64,000 nt of DNA from Nocardia vinacea NBRC 16497 (GTDB taxonomy: Bacteria > Actinomycetota > Actinomycetes > Mycobacteriales > Mycobacteriaceae): NCBI RefSeq assembly GCF_000308835.1, contig NZ_BAGN01000085.1, positions 1 to 64,000 of the forward strand, written 5' to 3'. The translations under genes were made by a program, and so were the position numbers. The notes under the pieces were generated by a model. That model saw only the letters and a program-made list of their open reading frames with translations, was not told where the DNA came from and did not search any database. Each line of letters begins with the position of its first letter. Within the stretch, counting starts at the first letter, position 1. Below, one piece after another: positions 57,362 through 64,000 of the stretch.

Positions 57362-58280
57362 TGCGCAACACGTCGAGTGCGTTCTTCAGATCATCCGGAT
57401 ATTCGCTGGTGATCTCCAGATACCGGCCGTCGGCCGGATGGTTGAATCCCAGCGAACGCGCGTGCAGCCATTGCCGTTCCAGCCCCAGCCGCTCCGCCAG
57501 CCGCGGATCCGCGCCATAGGTGAGATCACCGCAGCAGGGGTGCCGGATCGCGGAGAAATGCACCCGGATCTGGTGGGTGCGCCCGGTTTCCAGATGAATA
57601 TCGAGCAGGCTGGCCGCCTGGAACGCCTCGACGGTGTCGTAGTGGGTAATGCTCGGGCGTCCGTCCGCGGTGACCGCGAACTTCCAGGCATCGCCGCGGG
57701 CCCGGCCGATCGGCGCATCGATGGTGCCGCTGCTCGGATCCGGATGTCCCTGTACCAGTGCGTGATAGCGCTTATCGATGGTGCGCTGTTTGAATGCGCG
57801 CTTGAGCACCGTGTACGCGTGTTCGGACTGCGCGACCACCATCACCCCGGAGGTGCCGACATCGAGCCGGTGCACAATGCCCTGCCGCTCGTGCGCGCCC
57901 GAGGTCGAGATGCGATAGCCCGCCGCGGCCAGCCCGCCGACCACCGTCGGCCCGGTCCAACCGACGCCGGTATGTGCCGCGACGCCGACCGGCTTGTCGA
58001 CCGCGACGATGTCATCGTCGGCGTAGAGGATCTTCATACCCTCGACCGGCTCGGGCTCGATGGTGAGTTCGCGCTTCGGTTCCGGGAACTCGACCTCCAG
58101 CCAGGCACCCGCCACGAGCCGATCCGATTTGCCCGCGGCGACGCCGTCGAGCTGCACCGAACCGTCTTCGGCCAGCGCGGCCACGGCGGTGCGGGAAAGG
58201 CCGAGCAACCGAGATAGCCCGGCGTCGACGCGCATCCCGTCGAGCCCGTCGGGTACCGGCATGGTCCGCGTTTCCCTCAC
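57354..58280 (-). CDS. RluD-family 23S rRNA pseudouridine synthase
   Basis: 308-residue pseudouridine synthase. An N-terminal S4 RNA-binding domain ([20 protein letters not shown]) precedes the catalytic domain with the active aspartate in [14 protein letters not shown], plus [41 protein letters not shown] and [11 protein letters not shown]. It resembles the Rv1540 gene that follows lspA in M. tuberculosis. The GTG at 58280 lies at the end of the intergenic repeat, which supplies GAGGTG as ribosome site; an ATG 6 codons later is the alternative. Confidence 0.93.
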   Translation of the reverse strand: MRETRTMPVPDGLDGMRVDAGLSRLLGLSRTAVAALAEDGSVQLDGVAAGKSDRLVAGAWLEVEFPEPKRELTIEPEPVEGMKILYADDDIVAVDKPVGVAAHTGVGWTGPTVVGGLAAAGYRISTSGAHERQGIVHRLDVGTSGVMVVAQSEHAYTVLKRAFKQRTIDKRYHALVQGHPDPSSGTIDAPIGRARGDAWKFAVTADGRPSITHYDTVEAFQAASLLDIHLETGRTHQIRVHFSAIRHPCCGDLTYGADPRLAERLGLERQWLHARSLGFNHPADGRYLEITSEYPDDLKNALDVLRNA

Positions 58281-58348
58281 GCCTGCACCTCGCTGGCGCT
58301 CGGTTCCGGCATGAGCGAAGCCCGCTGTGACATGGTTCGCTCGCTCAC
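58277..58348 (-). CDS. Micro-ORF between lspA and the pseudouridine synthase gene (23 residues)
   Basis: GTG 58348 overlaps the lspA TGA, and the TGA at 58279-58277 overlaps the GTG of the next gene. The peptide begins [12 protein letters not shown] and ends EPSASEVQA. It shares VSERTM at the start and EPSxSE near the end with the two micro-ORFs between murF and mraY, 31 kb away on the other strand. Expression unknown. Confidence 0.4.
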   Translation of the reverse strand: MSERTMSQRASLMPEPSASEVQA

Positions 58349-58350
58349 GC
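58277..58350 (-). repeat. Third, diverged copy of the gene-junction repeat
   Basis: Identical to the murF-mraY copies over the first 20 nt (GCGTGAGCGAGC... to ATG), then similar in ACAGCGG, CTTC and the closing CCGAGCGNCAGCGAGG. It spans exactly from the lspA stop to the next gene's GTG. Confidence 0.85.
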
Positions 58351-59046
58351 CGCATTCCCCTTGCTGCTGGCCGCACCGTTGGCGCCGTTGTCCGAGGACT
58401 CGTCCGGCTTCGCGGCGGTTTCGGTGGTGGTCTCTTCGGAGTGGTCGTGTCCGGTGCGCGTGCCGTCGGGTTCGAAGCCGAAGACCGTCAGGACCACCAG
58501 CAGGATCGCGCCGCACACGATCGAGGAGTCGGCCAGATTGAATACCGGCCACCAGCCGACGGCGATGAAGTCCACCACATGTCCCTGCAGTGGTCCGGGC
58601 GCGCGGAACAACCGGTCGACCAGATTGCCGAGCGCGCCGCCGAGCACCATGCCGAGCCCGATCGCCCACCACAGCGAGCGCAGCGTGCGGCCGATACGGA
58701 TCACCCCGATCACCACGGCCGCGGCGACCAGGGTCAGCAGCCAGGTCATACCGGTGGCCATCGAGAACGCCGCACCCGGGTTGCGTACCAGCGACAATCG
58801 CGCGAAATCGCCGATGATCGGCACCGGATCGCCCGGGGTCAGCTCGGCCACGACAATGGTCTTGGTGAGCAGGTCAAGGCCGAGCAATACCGCGGCGATG
58901 ATCAGCAGCGTGCGTAGCCGCAGCGGTGCGGCGGGCTTCCCCGGATCAGCGGTCGGGGTCGGATTTTTTGCGTCGTCGCTGGATGGCATCGCGCTGTCGG
59001 CGGACTTGTCCTCGGGCGGCCGGTCGTCACTCACGCCGACCATCAT
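58345..59046 (-). CDS. lspA: Prolipoprotein signal peptidase LspA
   Basis: 233-residue aspartic signal peptidase II that cleaves lipoprotein signal peptides, needed for the many lipoproteins in this window. Four membrane spans are visible. The catalytic aspartates are in [20 protein letters not shown] and [12 protein letters not shown], with NPGAAFS also conserved. The ends are longer than in E. coli: about 45 acidic Pro-rich residues before the first span, and a Thr/Glu/Ala-rich tail after the last. Start uncertain by a few codons (ATG 59046 or 59043, GTG 59034). Confidence 0.94.
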   Translation of the reverse strand: MMVGVSDDRPPEDKSADSAMPSSDDAKNPTPTADPGKPAAPLRLRTLLIIAAVLLGLDLLTKTIVVAELTPGDPVPIIGDFARLSLVRNPGAAFSMATGMTWLLTLVAAAVVIGVIRIGRTLRSLWWAIGLGMVLGGALGNLVDRLFRAPGPLQGHVVDFIAVGWWPVFNLADSSIVCGAILLVVLTVFGFEPDGTRTGHDHSEETTTETAAKPDESSDNGANGAASSKGNAA

Positions 59047-59123
59047 CTCTCGAGTAACGATTTGCCTGACGCACGCGGTCACCTGCATGTCCCAGCTGAC
59101 ACTCAGGAAGCGGTCGTACTCTG

Positions 59124-60077
59124 ATGCTCGTGACGGTGTTGTCTTCCTCCCACGTACCCCGAATCGCGCGCTCGGGTGTGCTGCTGATGGTGCTCGCGGT
59201 CGGATTGTCCGCGTTCGGTGTCGGCTGTAGCGACGGTGCCGAGTCGCGCGTCGAATCCGACAGCACCGAGCCGGTCGGCATCGGCAAGGAAGTGACCGTG
59301 CCGATTTCGGCCGCGGTCGCCACCGTCGTCTCGGCGGGTGAAGAGCCGCGGTCGCTGCTGCGTCCCGGCTATCCGGCGGGCACGGTGCAGCAGGTGACGC
59401 TGCGCACAGATCACCACATCGAGCAGCAGATCAATGATCAGCCGCCGAGCGATTTCTCCTCACCCGCATTGACGATTCCGATGACAGCGCAAACCGATGG
59501 TGACGGCGTCGAGTTGACTCTCGGCACCATTTCCACCCCGGATCCGTCGCTGGCCAAGGCGCTCACCGCCGCCGACGGTTCGCACGCCGGATTCGATATG
59601 AGCGAACTCGGCGCGATCACCGCGCTGCGGCTCGCCCCGGCACCGGACACCTCCAATAACGCCCGCGCGGCCTTGGAACAGGCCTTCTACCAGGCGGTCT
59701 ACCGTTCGATCACCTTTCCCGACCAACCGGTCGGTGAAGGTGCGGTGTGGACGGTGCGGCAGGAGGTCGACGGCGGTGTCGCACTCGATCAGGTGACCAC
59801 CGCGACGCTGACCAAGCGCGAGGGCGACCGGCTGACCATCGAACTCGAGGTGACCCAGAAACCGAAGTCGCAAGTGTGGTCGCTGCCCAATAATGCGGGC
59901 ACCCTCGACATCAAGGATTACGTCATGCAGGGTTCGGGCACGATCACGGTCGACCTGGGCCTGCCGCTGCCGGTCGCGGGCTCGATCACCCTCGGCGGAC
60001 ACCAGGCCTACCGCGACCCGCGCAGCGCGAGCATGCTGCAGCAGACGATCAATACGCAGGTCACCTGGAACGAATGA
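59124..60077 (+). CDS. DUF6263-like lipoprotein
   Basis: 317-residue lipoprotein with lipobox FGVGC. The exported part contains [40 protein letters not shown] and [20 protein letters not shown], a pattern I associate with DUF6263-like exported beta-rich proteins. Function unknown. It is divergent from lspA, 77 nt away. The start ATG 59124 could be replaced by GTG two codons later. Confidence 0.75.
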   Translation: MLVTVLSSSHVPRIARSGVLLMVLAVGLSAFGVGCSDGAESRVESDSTEPVGIGKEVTVPISAAVATVVSAGEEPRSLLRPGYPAGTVQQVTLRTDHHIEQQINDQPPSDFSSPALTIPMTAQTDGDGVELTLGTISTPDPSLAKALTAADGSHAGFDMSELGAITALRLAPAPDTSNNARAALEQAFYQAVYRSITFPDQPVGEGAVWTVRQEVDGGVALDQVTTATLTKREGDRLTIELEVTQKPKSQVWSLPNNAGTLDIKDYVMQGSGTITVDLGLPLPVAGSITLGGHQAYRDPRSASMLQQTINTQVTWNE

Positions 60078-60169
60078 GTCGGTAGCTGTTTGCGCCGATC
60101 AGACATGTCGCCCTCCGGTGAGGAATAGGCTCGCACCTGTCCGACAAACGCCTCGATCGGAGGTATCCC

Positions 60170-60637
60170 ATGTCCGATGTGAAACCGATCCCCGAGGGTT
60201 ATCCGGTGGTCTCGCCGGGATTGGCAATCGATGGGGCCGCTGCCGCCATCGACTTCTACAAGAATATTTTCGGCGCATCGGAACGGATGCGCATGCCTGG
60301 TCCGGACGGCAAGATCGCACACTGCGAACTCACGTTCGGCAATTCGCTCATCATGGTCGGCGATCCGGCCCCCGATTTGGATTTCCTCGACCCGAAGACG
60401 GTCGGCGGCACGCCGGTCAATCTCTACGTCTATGTCGAGGACGCTGATGCGGCCTTCAGTGCCGCCCTCGCCGCGGGCGCCAAGGAACTCACCCCGATGA
60501 CCACCCAGTTCTACGGTGATCGCAGTGGTGCGTTCGAGGATCCGTGGGGCCACCGGTGGACGGTGGCCACGCACGTCGAGGATGTGCCGCCGGATGAGAT
60601 GGACCGGCGGATGGCCGAATTGTTCGGCGGAGCCTGA
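60170..60637 (+). CDS. VOC family protein (PhnB-like)
   Basis: 155-residue single-chain vicinal-oxygen-chelate protein with two beta-alpha-beta-beta-beta halves. GLAIDGAAAAIDFYKNIFGA and the second-half segment DRSGAFEDPWGHRWTVATHV are typical of the PhnB-like group (glyoxalase/bleomycin-resistance superfamily). The glutamate in AHCELTFGN and that in FEDPWG may be metal ligands. Substrate unknown. GGAGG lies 8 nt before ATG 60170. Confidence 0.9.
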   Translation: MSDVKPIPEGYPVVSPGLAIDGAAAAIDFYKNIFGASERMRMPGPDGKIAHCELTFGNSLIMVGDPAPDLDFLDPKTVGGTPVNLYVYVEDADAAFSAALAAGAKELTPMTTQFYGDRSGAFEDPWGHRWTVATHVEDVPPDEMDRRMAELFGGA

Positions 60638-60653
60638 GCGTTTGTGCGATCAA

Positions 60654-60677
60654 CCGCGCGGTCGGTGTGCCGCGCGG
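60654..60677. terminator. Small hairpin between convergent VOC and Rieske genes
   Basis: CCGCGCGG occurs twice with 8 nt between, forming an 8-bp GC stem just after the VOC stop and 16 nt before the Rieske stop, suitable as a bidirectional terminator. Confidence 0.55.
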
Positions 60678-60692
60678 CAGATAGCGCACTGG

Positions 60693-61148
60693 TTACCCCA
60701 GAACGATCGAGTCACCCTCGACGTGAACGGATTTCGGGGCGAGCGGCTGGGTGGCCGGGCCGTTGACGACCGAGCCGTCGAGACCGAATTTGCTGCCGTG
60801 GCAGGCACAGTTGATGGTGCCGCCGGAAACCGTCGCGACCTTGCACCCCGCGTGCGTGCAGGTCGAGGACAGGCCGACGAAGGAGCCTGCATTCGGCTGG
60901 GTCACCACCACATCGCCCTTGATCACACCGCCGCCGACCGGCACCTCGGCGGTGGAGGCGATGGCATTCGGCTGTCCGGCGGCGACATTCGGTCCGGTCG
61001 ATCCGGCGCCGGCCTTGGGTGGTTCGGCCGCGGGGGCGTCGGTCTTGCCGTAGGTGGTGCATGCGGTCAGTGCGGCCATGGCGGCCGCCGCCCCGGCGCC
61101 CGCGATTACGACGTGGCGGCGGTCGAGGACGAGATCATCGTTGGTCAT
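60693..61148 (-). CDS. Rieske [2Fe-2S] lipoprotein
   Basis: 151-residue exported Rieske protein. A twin-arginine-like start (DRRHVVIAGAG) and lipobox LTAC (Cys30) suggest Tat export of a folded, cofactor-bearing lipoprotein. The cluster ligands are Cys97 and His99 in CTHAGC and Cys114 and His117 in CACHGS, with Cys102 and Cys116 able to form the usual disulfide. A Gly/Ala/Pro linker separates anchor and cluster domain. No matching cytochrome b lies nearby; the neighbour is a DUF6529 membrane protein, possibly its partner in electron transfer. Confidence 0.92.
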   Translation of the reverse strand: MTNDDLVLDRRHVVIAGAGAAAAMAALTACTTYGKTDAPAAEPPKAGAGSTGPNVAAGQPNAIASTAEVPVGGGVIKGDVVVTQPNAGSFVGLSSTCTHAGCKVATVSGGTINCACHGSKFGLDGSVVNGPATQPLAPKSVHVEGDSIVLG

Positions 61149-61160
61149 ATCGGACTCCGA

Positions 61161-61757
61161 TCAGAAGGTGATGCCGTTGTGCTGGAAGAACCACAGGGCC
61201 GAGGTGAGCCAGAGGCCGGTCAGCCCGGCGAGTACCAGGCCGCCCGCGACCGGAATGATCCAGCCGGGCAGGCCCTTTCGGGTCAGTAGCAGCATCTTGG
61301 CGACGAATGCTCCATAAAAGAAGCAACCGAGCAGGGAATGGATGAGTACGCGGTTTTCGTAGTCCTGAAAACCCAAGGCGAACAGGCAATGCACGGCGAC
61401 CGGGACGGTGACGAGTACGGCGAGTCGGCCCGACCAGACATGCGCGGGTGCGATCCAGGACGGGGTCTTCGGGAAGATCGCGCCGAGCTTGCCGTACATG
61501 GTCAGCGCCGAAACCAATTGGAACAGCGCGAGTGCGGTGGCCAGGGTAGCCAGCCAGGTCTTCACCGCGACCGGGCTGGAGAATCCGGCGACATTGATCG
61601 AAAAGAACCGTGGCTCATGCTGTTTCGCGTAGACGCCGAGCAGTACCGAAACTGCCGCGCCGACGAGCAGCGGAATGATGATGGCCGCCGCCGACGCTCG
61701 GCCCGGATTCACCCGTACCGTCGGCGCTTCTCGATCAGCCGACACTGTCACCACCAC
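61161..61757 (-). CDS. DUF6529 membrane protein
   Basis: 198-residue protein with five or so membrane spans (AAAIIIPLLVGAAVSVLLGV, TWLATLATALALFQLVSALT, GRLAVLVTVPVAVHCLFALG, SLLGCFFYGAFVAKMLLLTR, VAGGLVLAGLTGLWLTSALW). Several histidines (APAHVWSGR, VHCLFA, IHSLLG) lie in the spans and might bind heme, as in small cytochrome-b-like proteins; this is a guess. It lies between a secreted protein and the Rieske protein, 12 nt from the latter. Three GTG codons in a row make the exact start unclear. Confidence 0.78.
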   Translation of the reverse strand: MVVTVSADREAPTVRVNPGRASAAAIIIPLLVGAAVSVLLGVYAKQHEPRFFSINVAGFSSPVAVKTWLATLATALALFQLVSALTMYGKLGAIFPKTPSWIAPAHVWSGRLAVLVTVPVAVHCLFALGFQDYENRVLIHSLLGCFFYGAFVAKMLLLTRKGLPGWIIPVAGGLVLAGLTGLWLTSALWFFQHNGITF

Positions 61758-62385
61758 TTACCTTGTTCGCGGTTACCTTTTTGCCGTTGACGCTGGCCGT
61801 CGCGTCCGGCGCGAGACCGACGGCGGGGGTGGTGGAGCCGTCGGGATTGCGTTGGACGCCGGTGACGCCGCCGTTCGCATCGACGATCCAGCTCTGGCGG
61901 GTGCCCGCCTCGCTGTAGACATAGAGTCCGGCGGGTGGTTGCACCGGATTCGCGGTGTAGTTCCACTGCTTGCCGCCGATCCAGAGCGTCCCGCGCACCG
62001 CCTTGCCGTCGAAAGTGCCGGTCAGTTTCGCGTCGTCTTTGCCGGTCAGCTGCAAGGACCCGTTCGTCGCCGGACCGCGTAGCCAGGACTCGATGCTCTT
62101 GCCGTCACAGGCATAGGCGATGGCCTTGTCGCCCGCGATGGTGATCTCGAGTGTGATGGTGCCGCCGGAGGCCAGTGGGATGGTGCCCACATAGTCGGCC
62201 TTGCTCGGAAATGGAACAGCCGCGGTGGTGGTCGGTGTCTGCGTCGTGGCCACGGGTGTGGTTGTGACCACCGCATTCGTATTCGCGGCCGATGGTTCGG
62301 TGTCCTTGGACATATTGATGACCAGTAGGACGAGGCCGAGTACGGCCACTGCCGCCAGGGTGAGCCACGGTCCCAGTCGTTTCAT
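61735..62385 (-). CDS. Membrane-anchored secreted protein upstream of DUF6529/Rieske
   Basis: 216-residue protein with an N-terminal anchor (LGPWLTLAAVAVLGLVLLVI), a Thr-rich linker (TTTPVATTQTPTTTAAVPFP), then a beta-rich domain (YVGTIPLASGGTITLEITIA, GTLWIGGKQWNYTANPVQPP, IVDANGGVTGVQRNPDGSTT). No family recognised with certainty. ATG 62385 follows GAGGAG. Its 3' end overlaps the DUF6529 start by 23 nt, so the three genes form one leftward operon. Confidence 0.78.
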   Translation of the reverse strand: MKRLGPWLTLAAVAVLGLVLLVINMSKDTEPSAANTNAVVTTTPVATTQTPTTTAAVPFPSKADYVGTIPLASGGTITLEITIAGDKAIAYACDGKSIESWLRGPATNGSLQLTGKDDAKLTGTFDGKAVRGTLWIGGKQWNYTANPVQPPAGLYVYSEAGTRQSWIVDANGGVTGVQRNPDGSTTPAVGLAPDATASVNGKKVTANKVSGGDSVG

Positions 62386-62569
62386 AGGGTCTCCTCGATA
62401 TGCGGCCGCCAGCACCGCTGTTCGAATTGTCTACGTGGCAGACCCGGTGAGCGGTTCAAACGGGGCATTCGCGGACCCCGACCCACGGCGTGTCTCGACT
62501 GGGACGTGAAGCGGCGGACCCGGTCCCCCTCATCGCGTGGTGGCCGGGTCCGCCGCTGGGGGGCGGCGC
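62386..62569. other. Intergenic region between acs and the Rieske-trio operon
   Basis: About 184 nt containing the end of acs transcription and the promoter for the trio. I see no strong hairpin; GGGTCCGCCGCTGGGGGGCGG near 62546-62566 is GC-rich but not clearly paired. Confidence 0.4.
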
Positions 62570-64000
62570 CTATCCGCGGGCGATGGCCTCGAAGACCTTC
62601 GGATCGACGAGGGTCGACGTATCGCCGAGTTCTCGACCCTCTGCGACATCGCGGAGCAGGCGGCGCATGATCTTGCCGCTGCGGGTTTTCGGGAGTTCCG
62701 GGACGATATGGATCTCCCTCGGTCGGGCAATGGGGCTGATCTCCTGGGAGACAGCGGCTTTCAGTTCACCGATCAGCGCATCGCCGGAATTGTGCGCGCC
62801 CGCGGTGAGAATGACGAAGGCGACGATGGCCTGTCCGGTGGTCGCATCGTTCGCGCCGACCACCGCGGCCTCGGCGACCGAGGCATGTCCGACGAGCGCG
62901 GATTCGACCTCGGCGGTGGAGATCCGGTGGCCGGACACATTCATGACATCGTCGACCCGGCCGAGTACCCAGAGGTCGCCGCCGTCGTCGAACTTGGCGC
63001 CGTCACCGGCGAAATACCAGCCGCGGTCGGCGAATCGGTCCCAGTACGTCTCGCGGAACCGGTCCATATCACCCCAGATACCGCGCAGCATCGAGGGCCA
63101 CGGTCGATCCAGTACCAGCAGTCCGGAGCGGCCGTGCGCGAGCTCGGCGCCGTCGTCGTCGACGACCTTCGCGGAGATGCCGGGCAGCGGGGTCATGGCC
63201 GCACCCGGTTTGGCCGCCGTCACACCGGGCAGCGGGGAGATCATGATGGCGCCGGTCTCGGTCTGCCACCAGGTATCCACGATGGGCATCCGATTGCCGC
63301 CCAATACCTCTCGGTACCAGCGCCAGGCTTCCGGATTGATCGGTTCGCCGACGCTGCCGAGCAGTCGCAGTGAGGACAGGTCGTGCGCGTCCGGAATCTC
63401 GCGACCCCACTTCATGAAGGTCCGCACCAGGGTGGGCGCGGTGTAATAGATGGTGACGCCGTACTTTTCGATGATGTCGAAATGCCGGTGCTCATCGGGG
63501 GAGTTGGGGGTGCCCTCGTAGACGACCTGGGTCGCGCGGTTGGCCAGCGGTCCGTAGACGATGTAGCTGTGTCCGGTGACCCAGCCGATGTCGGCGGTGC
63601 ACCAGTAGACGTCTTGTCCCGCTTTGTGATCGAAGACGTTGTGGTGGGTGTAGGCGGCCTGGGTGAGGTAGCCGCCGGTGGTGTGCAGGATGCCCTTGGG
63701 TTTTCCGGTGGTGCCGGAGGTGTAGAGGATGAACAGCGGGTGCTCGGCGTCGAAGGCCTGCGCCTCGTGATCGGGGGATGCGTCGGTGACGGTGTCGTGC
63801 CACCACAGATCGCGGCCCTCGGACCACGGCACCTCGATGTTGGTGCGCCGCACCACGAGTACGTGCTCAACGGTGTGCTCGCCATCGGCAAGCGCCTCGT
63901 CGACGGCGGCCTTCAGCGGTGCGGCGGTACCGCGCCGCCACTGCCCGTCGGTGGTGATCACCAGTCGGGCCCCGGCATCGTCGACCCGCTGGCGCAGGGC
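62570..64000 (-). CDS. acs: Acetyl-CoA synthetase (5' part missing)
   Basis: The C-terminal 476 or so residues of an AMP-forming acetyl-CoA synthetase; the start lies beyond the window. The adenylate loop is LYTSGTTGKPKGILHTTGG. Further marks are CTADIGWVTGHSYIVYGPLA, DTWWQTETGAIMISPLPG, YFAGDGAKFDDGGDLWVLGR and VSGHRISTAEVESALV. The lysine of PKTRSGKIMRRLLRDVAEG near the end is the residue acetylated by Pat-type enzymes in this family. The open frame continues to the window edge. Confidence 0.95.
   Translation of the reverse strand, partial: ALRQRVDDAGARLVITTDGQWRRGTAAPLKAAVDEALADGEHTVEHVLVVRRTNIEVPWSEGRDLWWHDTVTDASPDHEAQAFDAEHPLFILYTSGTTGKPKGILHTTGGYLTQAAYTHHNVFDHKAGQDVYWCTADIGWVTGHSYIVYGPLANRATQVVYEGTPNSPDEHRHFDIIEKYGVTIYYTAPTLVRTFMKWGREIPDAHDLSSLRLLGSVGEPINPEAWRWYREVLGGNRMPIVDTWWQTETGAIMISPLPGVTAAKPGAAMTPLPGISAKVVDDDGAELAHGRSGLLVLDRPWPSMLRGIWGDMDRFRETYWDRFADRGWYFAGDGAKFDDGGDLWVLGRVDDVMNVSGHRISTAEVESALVGHASVAEAAVVGANDATTGQAIVAFVILTAGAHNSGDALIGELKAAVSQEISPIARPREIHIVPELPKTRSGKIMRRLLRDVAEGRELGDTSTLVDPKVFEAIARG

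Overview
The window is a GC-rich actinobacterial chromosome segment, most likely Nocardia or a close mycolic-acid relative. The signs are a complete division and cell-wall (dcw) cluster running mraZ to wag31, an Emb-type arabinosyltransferase, MTB12-like and LppM-like lipoproteins, frequent GTG/TTG starts, and a short-stem isoleucine T-box in front of a eukaryote-like ileS. No rRNA, tRNA, insertion sequence, phage or CRISPR array was seen.

Layout: (1) 1-10998, minus strand: one long operon read leftward. It begins with a SAM-I/IV-clan (S-box-like) riboswitch whose closing helix touches the Shine-Dalgarno sequence. It then encodes a polar-amino-acid ABC importer (permease, ATPase, binding lipoprotein), a flavin (LLM) monooxygenase, a peptide/nickel-type ABC importer (binding lipoprotein, two permeases, double ATPase), a DUF1684 protein and a second LLM oxidoreductase cut by the left edge. 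The switch and gene set suggest scavenging of an organosulfur compound. (2) 11334-12047: a secreted protein, then a 29-bp-stem palindrome. (3) 12031-17633, minus strand: a probable carotenoid-modification group (GT2 glycosyltransferase, LppM-like lipoprotein, CruF-like membrane protein, CrtI/CrtO-like oxidoreductase) plus a GNAT acetyltransferase. (4) 17784-18769: a HEPN-like protein and a DUF3040 membrane protein. (5) 19110-40219: the dcw cluster, starting at a promoter overlapped by three MraZ boxes. It carries mraZ, rsmH, ftsL, ftsI, murE, murF, mraY, murD, ftsW, murG, murC, ftsQ, ftsZ, pgeF, a YggS protein, sepF, a YggT protein, wag31 and a small membrane protein. Most early genes are joined by 4-nt stop/start overlaps. 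(6) 40268-43717: T-box, ileS and a 34-bp palindrome. (7) 43741-55801: a CRP-type site, an NlpC/P60 hydrolase, galU, dinB, an MTB12-like lipoprotein, a solitary emb gene, an ADP-ribosylglycohydrolase, rarD and a CtpE-like P-type ATPase. (8) 55881-64000: a PhzF-like protein, a secreted hypothetical, an RluD-family pseudouridine synthase, lspA, a lipoprotein, a VOC protein, a Rieske/DUF6529/secreted-protein trio and acs, which is cut by the right edge.

Most unusual observations: (a) A short repeat lies exactly between the stop of one gene and the start of the next at two unrelated junctions: murF/mraY in tandem duplicate and lspA/rluD once. Each copy encodes a 23-27-residue micro-ORF joined to both neighbours by GTGA overlaps, and the peptides share both ends. 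(b) A different short repeat occurs twice inside murE in the same reading frame, giving an internal insertion and a C-terminal tail. (c) The riboswitch-led operon pairs two unrelated importers with two flavin monooxygenases and DUF1684. Gene order and families were read by eye; no database search was possible.
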